NCBI GenBank assembly: GCA_937930635.1
Contig: CALHCF010000003.1
Location: 248,001-312,000, forward strand
Reading direction: 5' to 3'
Origin: an uncultured Rhizobiaceae group bacterium
GTDB lineage: Bacteria > Pseudomonadota > Alphaproteobacteria > Rhizobiales > Rhizobiaceae
Length of the DNA: 64,000 nt
In this document: piece after piece, positions 27,606-36,336 of the stretch
Numbering within the stretch: position 1 is the first letter of the stretch
How the letters are laid out: every line of letters starts with the position of its first letter
Position numbers and translations under genes: made by a program
Notes under the pieces: model-generated
Seen by the model: only the letters and a program-made list of their open reading frames with translations
What the model was told of the DNA's origin: nothing
Databases searched by the model: none

Positions 27606-30191
27606 ATGCCCCGATTTTCCTCTAGACTTGGAAACACAATAATCCCCGATGGAGACAACCAGGCGCGAGTCAGTCAGTTCGACGGCCAGCGTTTCCTGCT
27701 GGGTCGCAATGATTCAACAACCGTTGATGGCGCCCCGGTACTGACCTTCGCCAATGACAGAGTGAGCTTTGTCAACCGCGGTGAAGCATCAACCACTGGT
27801 GACACCTCAACTGTTTCAATTGAAGGCAACAGAGGCACACTGAGCAATGCCCGCAGCGCGGAGATTTCAGCTGAAGACACCGGAGTCAGCATTTCTGGCC
27901 AAAACGCAACAATCAGAAACCTTGGAACGATTGAAGGCGGTGTCAATGGCGTTAACTTCGTCAACGGCGGCGAATCTTCCGGTTCACTGGTCAACTCTGG
28001 TACGATCTCCAGTGACAGCCGTGCCGTCAACATTGGTGGTGACGGTATCCGCGTCACAAACAATGGCGACATCATCGGTACCGGCGACCAGCGCAACGGT
28101 ACGGTCTATTCCGACGGTACAGCCGACAACTTTTCAATCTTCAATGGACGTCGCGCCACAATTGATGCCGGTGAAGGCAACAATGGAGCTGGTGTTGCTT
28201 TGCAAACTGGCGATGTGCCAGGGGATGTTGTTAATGCCAGCCTCTCAAACTTTGGCGACATTGTGGGACGCGGTCAGGCTGCTGCCAATGTCGGTCAGGC
28301 TGGTGATGGCGTTCGCATCTTTGCAGGTGCTGATGATGTCACTTTTCAGGGCAACATCTTTAATGCCGGTTCAATCACATCTGAGAGCTTGCAGGGTCCG
28401 ACAGCCGGTCTGCGGGTTGCCAACGGTGTAAACTTCGACGGCACGATCACCAACTCTCGGAGCGGATTGATCGACGGTGCCAACAACGGTTTGTATTTCG
28501 GCACCGGTGATCACGATGCCAACGTTAGAAACCTGGGCACAATTCAATCTGACAGCCGCGCTGTGAACATTGATGGTTCTGGTGTGAACCTCAACAACTT
28601 CGGCAACATCTTTGGTACCGGAGATCAGCGCAACGGCACCGTCTATGCCGACAGCACTGCAGATGACTACAACATCCTCAACGCAAGACGCGGTGTCATT
28701 GATGCCGGCGAAGGCAACAATGGTTCAGGTGTTTCCCTGCAGACCGGTGATGTCGATGGTGATGAAGTCAGTGCCAATGTCAGCAACAGCGGTACAATCC
28801 GTGGTCGCGGTGATGCCGTTGAAGGCAACCAGGTCGGTGATGGCGTGCGCATCTTCAGCACTGTAGAAGACGCTACCTTCGATGGTAATATCGTCAACCG
28901 CGGTAACATCATCGCATCTGAGGATTCAGATGCAGCTGTTGGTATCAGCATCGAAGATGGTGTCAGCTTTGACGGACGCATCGTCAACTCTGGAAGTATC
29001 GAAGCCAACGAGACGGCAATCGACGCAACCGAAGCAGGTGGCCGTGTCGTTATTCAAAACGTCGGGCGCATTGACGGTGATGTGAACCTTTCAGACGGAA
29101 ACGATGTGTTCTCCGGAGTACGTGGCCGGGTGAATGGTACCATCGATGGCGGAGCTGGTGACGACAATATTTCCAGCGGCGTTGCTGACGATGTACTCGT
29201 TGGTGGCCTTGGCAATGATGTCCTTAACGGCGGCCGTGGCAACGATACAGCGTCATTTGCAGATGCCGATGTACCGGTGGATGTAAATCTGGCCCGCGGT
29301 GTCGCAACCCGCGAAACCGGCTTCACTGTCGAAGTTGACGACCAGCCTCTTGCATCGCTGACAACAGCTCAGTCTCCTCAAGAACTCGTTGAAGAGGCAG
29401 CCAATGGTAACCTGTACTACAACATTCACACCAATGACTTTAATGGTGGTGAAATCCGTGGTCAGCTTTTGGTTGCATCAGACTCAACAGAAAACGGTGT
29501 CCGCACCCTGGTTCTTGAGGCCTCGCTGGACGCAGCCCAGGAGCCGGGTCCTCTGTCTGATTCAGATGCTACAGGTCAGGGTACGGTGACGATTGTCGTC
29601 GATGGCGACAACGTCTCCTACAGCTCGACCCTGTCAGTTACGGGGCTTGCAACATCCGACCTCTTGCCTGTTGCTGGCGTTAGTTCAATCCACATCCACA
29701 ATGCACCGGCTGGTCAAAATGGCCCGGTCATTGCTGATTTCATTCAGGATGCGGGTGGCGATGTTACCGGAGCGGTTGCACCGGGTGCGATTGGCGATAC
29801 TGGCGACGGCAATGTATTTGTCGAGGCCGTTGAAACTGACCGCCTGATCAGCATCGAAAACGTCATTGGATCCAATGATGGTGATACCATCACGGGTAAC
29901 AGTGGTGCCAACACGCTGACTGGCCTGGAAGGCGACGATATTCTGACCGGTGGTCAGGGTAACGATACATTCGTGTTCCTCAGCAGCGACAGCAGTGACA
30001 ACGATACAGTGACCGACTTCCAGAATGGTCGCGATCTGCTCGATGTCTCTGGCTTTGGCTTCCTGGATATCGGTGATGTCGATGTGCAGCAGGTTGGTGC
30101 CGACACGGTACTGAGCCTGGATGCAAACAACACAGTGACGTTGAACAATGTGAATGCAAATCTGATCGATGATCAGGACTTCATCTTTTAA
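27606..30191 (+). CDS. Type I secreted RTX protein with tandem repeats and CHRD domain
   Basis: An 861-residue acidic, Gly/Asn/Asp-rich exoprotein without a Sec signal. Residues about 1-490 are short beta-strand repeats (NSGTI, NLGTI and similar) suggesting a beta-helix; two units of 179 and 176 residues are tandem duplicates. RTX calcium-binding nonapeptides occur near 514-560 (GGAGDDN, GGLGNDVLNGGRGND) and 750-790 (GLEGDDILTGGQGND). Between them, about 581-719, lies a CHRD domain (NIHTNDFNGGEIRGQL and SIHIHNAPAGQNGPV). The C-terminal 60 residues, ending DDQDFIF, fit a type I secretion target signal. The ATG at 27606 has AAGGAG seven bases upstream. Its exporter is encoded next. An adhesive or matrix role is likely but not shown. 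Confidence 0.87.
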   Translation: MPRFSSRLGNTIIPDGDNQARVSQFDGQRFLLGRNDSTTVDGAPVLTFANDRVSFVNRGEASTTGDTSTVSIEGNRGTLSNARSAEISAEDTGVSISGQNATIRNLGTIEGGVNGVNFVNGGESSGSLVNSGTISSDSRAVNIGGDGIRVTNNGDIIGTGDQRNGTVYSDGTADNFSIFNGRRATIDAGEGNNGAGVALQTGDVPGDVVNASLSNFGDIVGRGQAAANVGQAGDGVRIFAGADDVTFQGNIFNAGSITSESLQGPTAGLRVANGVNFDGTITNSRSGLIDGANNGLYFGTGDHDANVRNLGTIQSDSRAVNIDGSGVNLNNFGNIFGTGDQRNGTVYADSTADDYNILNARRGVIDAGEGNNGSGVSLQTGDVDGDEVSANVSNSGTIRGRGDAVEGNQVGDGVRIFSTVEDATFDGNIVNRGNIIASEDSDAAVGISIEDGVSFDGRIVNSGSIEANETAIDATEAGGRVVIQNVGRIDGDVNLSDGNDVFSGVRGRVNGTIDGGAGDDNISSGVADDVLVGGLGNDVLNGGRGNDTASFADADVPVDVNLARGVATRETGFTVEVDDQPLASLTTAQSPQELVEEAANGNLYYNIHTNDFNGGEIRGQLLVASDSTENGVRTLVLEASLDAAQEPGPLSDSDATGQGTVTIVVDGDNVSYSSTLSVTGLATSDLLPVAGVSSIHIHNAPAGQNGPVIADFIQDAGGDVTGAVAPGAIGDTGDGNVFVEAVETDRLISIENVIGSNDGDTITGNSGANTLTGLEGDDILTGGQGNDTFVFLSSDSSDNDTVTDFQNGRDLLDVSGFGFLDIGDVDVQQVGADTVLSLDANNTVTLNNVNANLIDDQDFIF
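28002..29066 (+). repeat. Two tandem 537/528-base repeat units within the RTX gene
   Basis: Unit 1 runs 28002-28538 and unit 2 28539-29066, offset by exactly 537 bases. Shared landmarks include SDSRAVNI, GTGDQRNGTVY, IDAGEGNNG, LQTGDV and GDGVRIF. DNA identity is high in the first half and lower in the second, so the duplication is not recent but has been kept in frame. Unit 2 is three codons shorter. Confidence 0.88.
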
Positions 30192-30205
30192 CGCACAAAC
30201 ATAAA

Positions 30206-30231
30206 GGCAGGCGGCTGCAAGGCCGCCTGCC
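30206..30231 (+). terminator. Hairpin between RTX gene and its ABC exporter
   Basis: GGCAGGCGGC (30206-30215) pairs perfectly with GCCGCCTGCC (30222-30231) around a 6-base loop, followed by a T/C-rich CCTTCTTCATAAT. It lies 14 bases after the RTX stop and 42 before the exporter start. It looks like a leaky terminator or mRNA-stabilising hairpin that keeps exoprotein expression above that of the exporter. Confidence 0.7.
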
Positions 30232-30272
30232 CCTTCTTCATAATAAACTGAACCTCAGCCCCCCGAGCAATT

Positions 30273-32018
30273 ATGAAAAACCCCGTCCCGAAAATCCTGA
30301 CATCATCGAAAGGCTTTGTGCGCAGAAATCTTTTTGCGGCAGGCTTTTTCAGTTTCTTCGTCAATATCCTGATGCTGTCCGGCCCTCTCTATATGCTACA
30401 GGTCTATGACCGAGTTCTCCCAAGCGGCAGCGTGGAAACACTGATTGCCCTGAGTGTACTTCTCCTTGGTCTTTTCGTGCTGTCAGGTTTTTTGGATTTC
30501 GTCCGCAGTCGTGTTCTCGCCCGTACGGGTGAAGGGTTGGAAAACAGACTGGCGGGGCCTGTTTTCGACGCTGCAATCCGCAAGCGTACTGTTCATGTCT
30601 CCGATGAAGGCGACCAAAGCCTGACAGATCTGGAGACCGTCAAAGAATTCATGTCAGGCAATGGTCTCCCGGCTTTCTTCGATCTGCCATGGGTGCCGGT
30701 ATATATGATCCTGCTGGCCATACTGCATCCGCTGCTCGGTATGCTCGGTGTTGGCGGCGCCCTTCTGCTGGCAACAATCGCCTGGATAAACAGTCTGTCG
30801 ACCCGGCGCTCAATCGCACGTTATGCCTCTGCAGCAGCACCGGCCCGAGCCATCGCCGCCGCATCGCAGCAGCAGGCGCATGTGCTGCGTGCCATGTCCA
30901 TGGAATCCAACCTCAAGCTGGCCTGGATGAACGTTAAACGCGAAGCCAATCTTCATCAGAAGCGCTCAAGTGATCGTTCCGGGCTTTTCTCAATCACATC
31001 AAAGACACTGAGAATGATCTTGCAATCTGCAGCCCTTGGCCTTGGTGCAGCGCTGGTGATTGGCGGCCAGATTACAGCCGGTGCCATGATTGCCGGAACA
31101 ATTATTCTGGGGCGTGGCCTGGCGCCGGTCGATCAGTCGATTGTCCAGTGGCGCGCTTATCTGAGTGCTCGTGCTGCCTGGGACCGTATCGAGCACCTGC
31201 TCCAAAGCTTCCCGGAACCGAAGGAACGCCTCAGTCAGGCAAAGCTGCACAAGTCTGTCAGCGTGGAACATGTCTATGCCGCTCCTCCTGGCGCACAAAA
31301 AGCGGTTATTTCGGAAGTGAACTTCATGCTGGGTGCCGGTGAGGTTCTTGCCGTGATCGGCCCCAGCGCATCGGGCAAATCAACCCTGGCCCGATTGCTC
31401 GCCGGCATATGGGTGCCACAATCGGGCGCAGTCCGGCTGGATGGCGCGACATTTGAGCAATGGAATGCAGAGGAGATCGGCCCCCAGATCGGGTATCTGC
31501 CTCAGGACGTTCAGTTGTTCGACGGCACGATTGCAGAAAATATCGCGCGCTTTACGCCAAATGCTCAGGCCGAAGAGATCATCAGCGCCGCAAGTGCCGC
31601 AGGTCTTCATGAAACTATCCTGCAATTGCCCAATGGTTATGAGACAGCGGTTGGTGAAGGCGGTCATTCGCTGTCCGGCGGACAGCGTCAAAGAATAGGC
31701 CTGGCCCGTGCGCTCTTTGGCGACCCCTTCCTTGTGGTTCTCGATGAACCCAATGCGAGCCTGGACGCTGACGGAGACGTGGCTTTGAGCAACGCGCTGC
31801 AGAGCATCCGCGCGCGCAAGGGAATTGCCATTGTTATCTCGCATCGAAACAACATCGTCAAAAGCGTCGACAATGTGCTGATTCTCGAAAATGGCCGCCA
31901 ACGGGCATTCGGGCCCAAAGAAACAGTTCTGGCAAACAATGTGCAGCACATACATGGAGGGAACGCTAATCCAAATCAAGCGCGACCCGCCGTTGCCGCC
32001 CGCCCCGCTACTGCCTAG
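30273..32018 (+). CDS. Type I secretion ABC transporter (PrtD-type permease/ATPase)
   Basis: A 581-residue inner-membrane exporter half-transporter. About six membrane helices occupy residues 20-310, starting with FFSFFVNILMLSGPLYMLQVYDRVLP, a stretch typical of PrtD-like exporters. The ATPase domain has Walker A GPSASGKST near 364, Q-loop GYLPQDVQLFDGT near 408, signature LSGGQRQR near 467 and Walker B VVLDEPNASLD near 488. No N-terminal C39 peptidase or CLD domain is present, as expected for RTX exporters of the PrtD branch. It dimerises with the HlyD-type adaptor encoded next and needs an outer-membrane TolC, which is not in the window. The RTX protein just upstream is the obvious substrate. 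Confidence 0.92.
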   Translation: MKNPVPKILTSSKGFVRRNLFAAGFFSFFVNILMLSGPLYMLQVYDRVLPSGSVETLIALSVLLLGLFVLSGFLDFVRSRVLARTGEGLENRLAGPVFDAAIRKRTVHVSDEGDQSLTDLETVKEFMSGNGLPAFFDLPWVPVYMILLAILHPLLGMLGVGGALLLATIAWINSLSTRRSIARYASAAAPARAIAAASQQQAHVLRAMSMESNLKLAWMNVKREANLHQKRSSDRSGLFSITSKTLRMILQSAALGLGAALVIGGQITAGAMIAGTIILGRGLAPVDQSIVQWRAYLSARAAWDRIEHLLQSFPEPKERLSQAKLHKSVSVEHVYAAPPGAQKAVISEVNFMLGAGEVLAVIGPSASGKSTLARLLAGIWVPQSGAVRLDGATFEQWNAEEIGPQIGYLPQDVQLFDGTIAENIARFTPNAQAEEIISAASAAGLHETILQLPNGYETAVGEGGHSLSGGQRQRIGLARALFGDPFLVVLDEPNASLDADGDVALSNALQSIRARKGIAIVISHRNNIVKSVDNVLILENGRQRAFGPKETVLANNVQHIHGGNANPNQARPAVAARPATA

Positions 32019-32028
32019 GAGAAAACAG

Positions 32029-33396
32029 ATGAATAACGTTCCTCAAAATGGCCTCGCCCCAACGCAGTTCCAGCGCACGATTGATATGGATGCTGTTGAT
32101 ATTGCCCCCGGCAAAGCGAGAATATGGCCTTACATTCTCATCGGCCTATTAGCGGTCGTGGGGCTGTTTGGCGGCTTTGGTGCCTGGGCCTATACCGCAC
32201 AGATCGATGGCGCGGTCATTGCCGATGCAAAGTTTGCAGTTAAGTCAAAACGCAAGGTCATCAGCCATCTGGAAGGCGGCGTGGTAAGCCAGATCCTTGT
32301 CGGCGAAGGCGACAACGTTAAAGCCGGTCAGGTTCTCGTGAAACTTGATCCAACAATCGACAGAACCAATCTTACAGTCGTTGACGCAGAACTCGACCAG
32401 CTTATTGCCCGCCGCGAACGGCTTCTGGCCGAGCTGAACGGTGAGGAAGAACTGGTATTCGTCAAGGGCGGCTCCGCGGGTGATATTCCTATAGGACTTC
32501 TGGAAGCCAGGCAGGGTCAAAAAGCCCTCTTCAACGCCCGCCTTCAGTCGCGTCTCGGTGCGCTCTCCATAGGTAAAAAGCGGATCGCGAAACTGAATGA
32601 GGAGATTACCGGCATTGAGGAGCAGATAACTTCAAACCAGACCCAGATTAACCTCATCGGCAAAGAACTGAAGGGGCTGCGCAAGCTTGAAAAAAGAAAA
32701 CTGGTTCCACGCAGCCGGCTCTTGGCTCTCGAACGTGAGGCTGAGCGCCTTAGAGGCCAGAGCGCCGCGTTGCAGGTAAACATCGCACGCGCCGCCAACT
32801 CCATTGGAGAAGTTGAACTGGAGAGCGTTCAGGCCAAACGTCAGTTTGACGAGCAGGTTAACGAGGAAATGCGGGCAATCGAACCTCGTATCGGACAACT
32901 GACAGAACAACGGGTTGCCGCCAGCCGCAAGCTGGATCAGGTCGAGATTCGTGCTCCAACCGACGGCTTTGTTGTATCCCTGAACGCAAATACCATCGGC
33001 GGCGTCATCCGTCCCGGGTCCGACATTATGGAAATCGTTCCCGCCAGCGACGGGCTTATCCTGGAAGCGCGTGTTTCCACCGCCGATGTTGAGAAAGTCC
33101 GGGCCGGTAACGATGCACGTGTTCAACTGACCGCCTTCGATCAAACACGGACACCGGAAGCTCTTGGCGAGGTTCTGTCTGTTTCAGCAGACCGTCTGGA
33201 AGACGAGCGGACTGGCGAGCAGTACTATCTTGCCAGGCTATCGTTGAAATCCAATCAGGTCGCCGAAATCGAGCGCCTCGAACTGGTACCCGGAATGCCC
33301 GCAACAGTTTTCATTCAGACCGGTGCGCGCACCGCAATGAGCTATCTGTTGCAGCCGCTCAATGACCGTCTGAAACGCAGCCTGGTCGAAAGCTAA
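32029..33396 (+). CDS. HlyD-family type I secretion membrane-fusion protein
   Basis: A 455-residue periplasmic adaptor. It has a short cytosolic head, one membrane helix at about residues 28-50 (YILIGLLAVVGLFGGFGAW), a biotinyl-lipoyl-like motif LEGGVVSQILVGEGDNVKAGQVLVKLD split by long coiled coils (about 110-300), and the C-terminal beta barrel. The VRAPTDG-type return strand is seen as EIRAPTDGFV near 306. The ATG at 32029 has AGGAG eight bases upstream; a longer open frame upstream lies inside the exporter gene. It links the inner-membrane exporter to a TolC channel. Its stop is followed by a strong hairpin, so it closes the secretion operon. Confidence 0.92.
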   Translation: MNNVPQNGLAPTQFQRTIDMDAVDIAPGKARIWPYILIGLLAVVGLFGGFGAWAYTAQIDGAVIADAKFAVKSKRKVISHLEGGVVSQILVGEGDNVKAGQVLVKLDPTIDRTNLTVVDAELDQLIARRERLLAELNGEEELVFVKGGSAGDIPIGLLEARQGQKALFNARLQSRLGALSIGKKRIAKLNEEITGIEEQITSNQTQINLIGKELKGLRKLEKRKLVPRSRLLALEREAERLRGQSAALQVNIARAANSIGEVELESVQAKRQFDEQVNEEMRAIEPRIGQLTEQRVAASRKLDQVEIRAPTDGFVVSLNANTIGGVIRPGSDIMEIVPASDGLILEARVSTADVEKVRAGNDARVQLTAFDQTRTPEALGEVLSVSADRLEDERTGEQYYLARLSLKSNQVAEIERLELVPGMPATVFIQTGARTAMSYLLQPLNDRLKRSLVES

Positions 33397-33461
33397 AGCG
33401 GTATGTGCCGCGTCTGCACAGGCACATTCAGCGCTGCCAAACTGTCGTGAACGAAAAAAAG

Positions 33462-33498
33462 ACCTGACTGTTTCCGTTAAACACGCAAACAGTCAGGT
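33462..33498 (+). terminator. 12-bp hairpin after the secretion operon
   Basis: ACCTGACTGTTT (33462-33473) pairs perfectly with AAACAGTCAGGT (33487-33498). A run of seven A precedes it, which on the opposite strand would be the T tract of an intrinsic terminator; on the plus strand no T run follows. It probably marks the end of the RTX operon and may insulate it from the sit operon. Confidence 0.6.
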
Positions 33499-33591
33499 AC
33501 CGCCAATCAAGCCAATTTCGACATCTCAACCAAGGCATATGGCGATCAGACTGATGAGTTGAACGCATGCGGGATTTGTCACTCCATTATA

Positions 33592-33608
33592 TTGCGAACC
33601 ATTCTCAA
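33592..33608. promoter_or_regulatory. Fur-family (Mur-like) operator, upstream copy
   Basis: TTGCGAA-CCA-TTCTCAA is a 7-3-7 inverted repeat with one mismatch. Read on the minus strand it shares GAATGGTTCGCA with the second box at 33621-33637; the box centres are 29 bases apart, about three helical turns. Fur-type boxes of this form occur before iron and manganese uptake genes. Confidence 0.6.
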
Positions 33609-33620
33609 CTAGGTTGACAG

Positions 33621-33637
33621 TTGCGAATGGTTCGCAT
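33621..33637. promoter_or_regulatory. Fur-family (Mur-like) operator, downstream copy
   Basis: TGCGAA-TGG-TTCGCA (33622-33636) is a perfect 6-3-6 palindrome 46 bases before the sitA start. In alphaproteobacteria the Fur homologue Mur represses sitABCD when manganese is ample, so this is the expected operator. A further palindrome, AAGCAA-A-TTGCTT, follows at 33638-33650. Confidence 0.65.
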
Positions 33638-33682
33638 AAGCAAATTGCTTGAACTTCTGGGCTGCTGAGGCAAACTGAGCAG

Positions 33683-34582
33683 ATGTCTGAACCAAGAGCC
33701 GCTAATTTCTTCCTGATCGTTTTCTCTGCACTGATGCTGAGTGGTCCAGCATTTGCCGAAACCAAATTTAAAGCGGTCACCACATTCACCGTCATCGCAG
33801 ACATGGCCCGCAATGTGGCCGGAGATGCAGCGGAAGTAACTTCGATCACCAGGCCTGGTTCGGAAATTCACGGCTATCAACCCACACCACGCGATATATT
33901 GCGAGCGCAGGACGCTGACCTGATTTTCTGGAACGGCATGGGACTGGAACTGTGGTTTGAACAGTTCTTCCGCAATCTGCGCAATGTCCCCAGTGTGACG
34001 TTGAGCGACGGTGTGGAACCGATGGGCATCGTACAGGGGCCGTATACGGGAAAACCCAATCCCCATGCTTGGATGTCGCTCGATTCTGCCATGATCTATG
34101 TGGACAATATTCGTGACGGCTTTGTCAGGCATGATCCGCAGAATGCGGAAATCTACAGGGCAAATGCGCAGAAATATAAGAACGAAATCCGCACTGCGGT
34201 TGCACCCTTGCGCGAGAAAATCCTGTCCATTCCAGAGGAGAAGCGCTGGCTGGTTACCAGCGAGGGAGCTTTTACCTATCTCGCCCGGGATTTTGGCATG
34301 AAGGAGCTCTATCTGTGGCCCATCAACGCAGATCAGCAGGGCACTCCACAACAGGTCCGCAAAGTGATCGATTCAATGCGTAAAAACAAAATTTCGGTGA
34401 TCTTCTCGGAAAGCACTGTTCCGGCAGCTCCTGCCAAACAGATCGCCCGGGAAACCGGCGCGCGCTATGGCGGTGTACTTTATGTGGATTCGCTCAGTGA
34501 CCCGGATGGTGAGGTTCCCACCTATATCGAACTTCTTCGTAAAACCTCCCAAACCATCGCCAGCGGGCTGACAGCGCAATAA
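33683..34582 (+). CDS. sitA: Manganese/iron ABC transporter, periplasmic binding protein
   Basis: A 299-residue cluster A-I metal-binding protein. A signal peptide covers about residues 1-25 (AFAET). The four metal ligands of the family are visible: His in [10 protein letters not shown], His in NPHAWMS, Glu in TSEGAFTYL and Asp in VDSLSDPDG. Absence of a His-rich loop separates it from the ZnuA at the other end of the window. It opens a four-gene sit operon behind two Fur-type boxes, which supports manganese (with some ferrous iron) as substrate. Its stop overlaps the sitB start by one base. Confidence 0.92.
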   Translation: MSEPRAANFFLIVFSALMLSGPAFAETKFKAVTTFTVIADMARNVAGDAAEVTSITRPGSEIHGYQPTPRDILRAQDADLIFWNGMGLELWFEQFFRNLRNVPSVTLSDGVEPMGIVQGPYTGKPNPHAWMSLDSAMIYVDNIRDGFVRHDPQNAEIYRANAQKYKNEIRTAVAPLREKILSIPEEKRWLVTSEGAFTYLARDFGMKELYLWPINADQQGTPQQVRKVIDSMRKNKISVIFSESTVPAAPAKQIARETGARYGGVLYVDSLSDPDGEVPTYIELLRKTSQTIASGLTAQ

Positions 34583-35436
34583 TGGTTGAACCCGCACCAA
34601 TCGACAGGTCCAGTTCTGGTATCCGTGTCGAAGATATCACCGTCACGTATCGAAATGGCCACACCGCCCTTCGCGATGCAACTTTCGAGATCCCGACAGG
34701 TACTATCGCAGCTTTGGTGGGGGTCAACGGGTCAGGCAAATCAACACTCTTCAAAGCCATTATGGGCTTCGTGCCAACCGCAAAAGGCATGATCTCCGTT
34801 CTAGACAAAACTGTCGGACAGGCGTTGATGGAAAACACGATTGCCTATGTCCCCCAGGCCGAGGAGGTTGACTGGAGTTTTCCCGTCCTTGTTGAAGATG
34901 TGGTGATGATGGGCCGTTACGGCCACATGAACTTCATGCGGATCGCCAGGGAAGCCGACCATCAGGCGGTAACCGATGCGCTGGTGCGCGTGGGTATGTC
35001 AGAGTTTCGCAAGCGACAGATTGGAGAATTGTCGGGCGGTCAAAAGAAGCGTGTCTTCCTCGCCCGTGCTTTGGCGCAGGATGGCAAAGTGGTGTTGCTC
35101 GACGAACCCTTTACGGGGGTGGATGTCAAAACAGAGGAAGCCATTGTCGAACTGTTGCGCGAGATGCGGAACGAAGGCCGTGTCATGCTGGTCGCCACCC
35201 ACAATCTGGGCAGCGTGCCAGAGTTTTGTGACCGGACAATTCTGATCAAAGGCACGGTTATGGACTACGGATTGACTGAAAATGTCTTCACGCAAGCCAA
35301 TCTGGAACGAACATTCGGCGGTGTTCTGCGCCATTTTGTGCTTGGTGGGGCCGATTTGCACGACGATGAAGACGCAAGGCAGGTCACGGTTATATCCGAT
35401 GATGAACGTCCGTTCGTCGTCTACGACGAGAAATAG
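34582..35436 (+). CDS. sitB: Manganese/iron ABC transporter, ATP-binding protein
   Basis: A 284-residue ABC ATPase for metal import. Walker [10 protein letters not shown] lies near residues 46-54, signature [15 protein letters not shown] near 151-165, Walker [13 protein letters not shown] near 170, and the H-loop VATHNLGSV near 207. The start overlaps the sitA stop. The acidic C-terminal 40 residues beyond the ATPase core are a common extension in SitB proteins. The two permease genes follow closely. Confidence 0.92.
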   Translation: MVEPAPIDRSSSGIRVEDITVTYRNGHTALRDATFEIPTGTIAALVGVNGSGKSTLFKAIMGFVPTAKGMISVLDKTVGQALMENTIAYVPQAEEVDWSFPVLVEDVVMMGRYGHMNFMRIAREADHQAVTDALVRVGMSEFRKRQIGELSGGQKKRVFLARALAQDGKVVLLDEPFTGVDVKTEEAIVELLREMRNEGRVMLVATHNLGSVPEFCDRTILIKGTVMDYGLTENVFTQANLERTFGGVLRHFVLGGADLHDDEDARQVTVISDDERPFVVYDEK

Positions 35437-35451
35437 AGACCTCACCCCATC

Positions 35452-36336
35452 ATGGATTTGCTGCTTCAACCCTTTGACTACAGTTACATGATCAACGCCA
35501 TGTGGGTCAGCGCTCTGGTCGGTGCGGTTTGTGCGTTCCTGTCTGTTTATCTGATGCTCAAAGGCTGGTCGCTCATCGGCGATGCGTTGAGCCATTCCAT
35601 CGTTCCCGGTGTCGCGGGTGCCTACATGCTGGGCCTTCCGTTTGCTCTTGGCGCTTTTTTGTCAGGCGGCCTTGCCGCAATTGCCATGCTGTTTCTCAAT
35701 CAGCGGACTGGCCTTAAAGAGGACGCCATCATCGGGCTGGTCTTTACCTCCTTCTTCGGGCTTGGCCTTTTTATGGTTTCCCTCTCGCCAACATCGGTCA
35801 ATATCCAGACCATTACGCTTGGCAATGTTCTCGCCATCTCGCCAGGAGACACGCTCCAGCTCGTCATCATTTCCACCGTTTCGCTAACTGTCCTGTTGCT
35901 GAAATGGAAAGATCTGATGGTCACCTTCTTTGATGAAAACCATGCACGGTCGATCGGACTCAATCCAGATCGGTTGAAAGTTATTTTCTTCGTGCTGCTG
36001 TCGGCGTGCACAGTCGCTGCCCTGCAAACGGTGGGGGCCTTTTTGGTCATTGCGATGGTGGTCACGCCGGGAGCGACGGCCTATCTCCTGACAGACCGTT
36101 TTCCCCGCCTTCTCATAATCAGCGTCACTATAGGAGCGGCAACCGGACTGACGGGGGCCTATATCAGCTATTTTCTGGATGGCGCCACGGGTGGGCTGAT
36201 TGTCTGCCTGCAAACGCTGATCTTTCTGACCGCCTTCGTATTCGCCCCAAAACACGGCATACTGGCCGCCAGGCGGCGCGCTCGGGAAGCGGTCATGCAG
36301 GCCGGGCAGCCGACATCCGCAAAGGCCGCATCATGA
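35452..36336 (+). CDS. sitC: Manganese/iron ABC transporter, permease
   Basis: A 294-residue inner-membrane permease of the ABC-3 (ZnuB/SitC) family, with about eight hydrophobic helices. The family hallmark GWSLIGDALSHSIVPGVAGAY is near residues 39-59, and GAFLVIAMVVTPGATAYLLT near 195-214. It begins 15 bases after sitB and overlaps sitD by four bases (ATGA). Two different permeases, SitC and SitD, form the heterodimeric channel. Confidence 0.92.
   Translation: MDLLLQPFDYSYMINAMWVSALVGAVCAFLSVYLMLKGWSLIGDALSHSIVPGVAGAYMLGLPFALGAFLSGGLAAIAMLFLNQRTGLKEDAIIGLVFTSFFGLGLFMVSLSPTSVNIQTITLGNVLAISPGDTLQLVIISTVSLTVLLLKWKDLMVTFFDENHARSIGLNPDRLKVIFFVLLSACTVAALQTVGAFLVIAMVVTPGATAYLLTDRFPRLLIISVTIGAATGLTGAYISYFLDGATGGLIVCLQTLIFLTAFVFAPKHGILAARRRAREAVMQAGQPTSAKAAS

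Noticed and set aside
27674..28096. Minus-strand open frames opposite the RTX repeat region
   Set aside because: They arise from biased codon use in the repeats and have no start signals or domains.
33605..34351. Minus-strand open frame of 248 codons opposite sitA
   Set aside because: The plus strand carries the four metal ligands and signal peptide of SitA, and the antisense frame would run across the Fur boxes.
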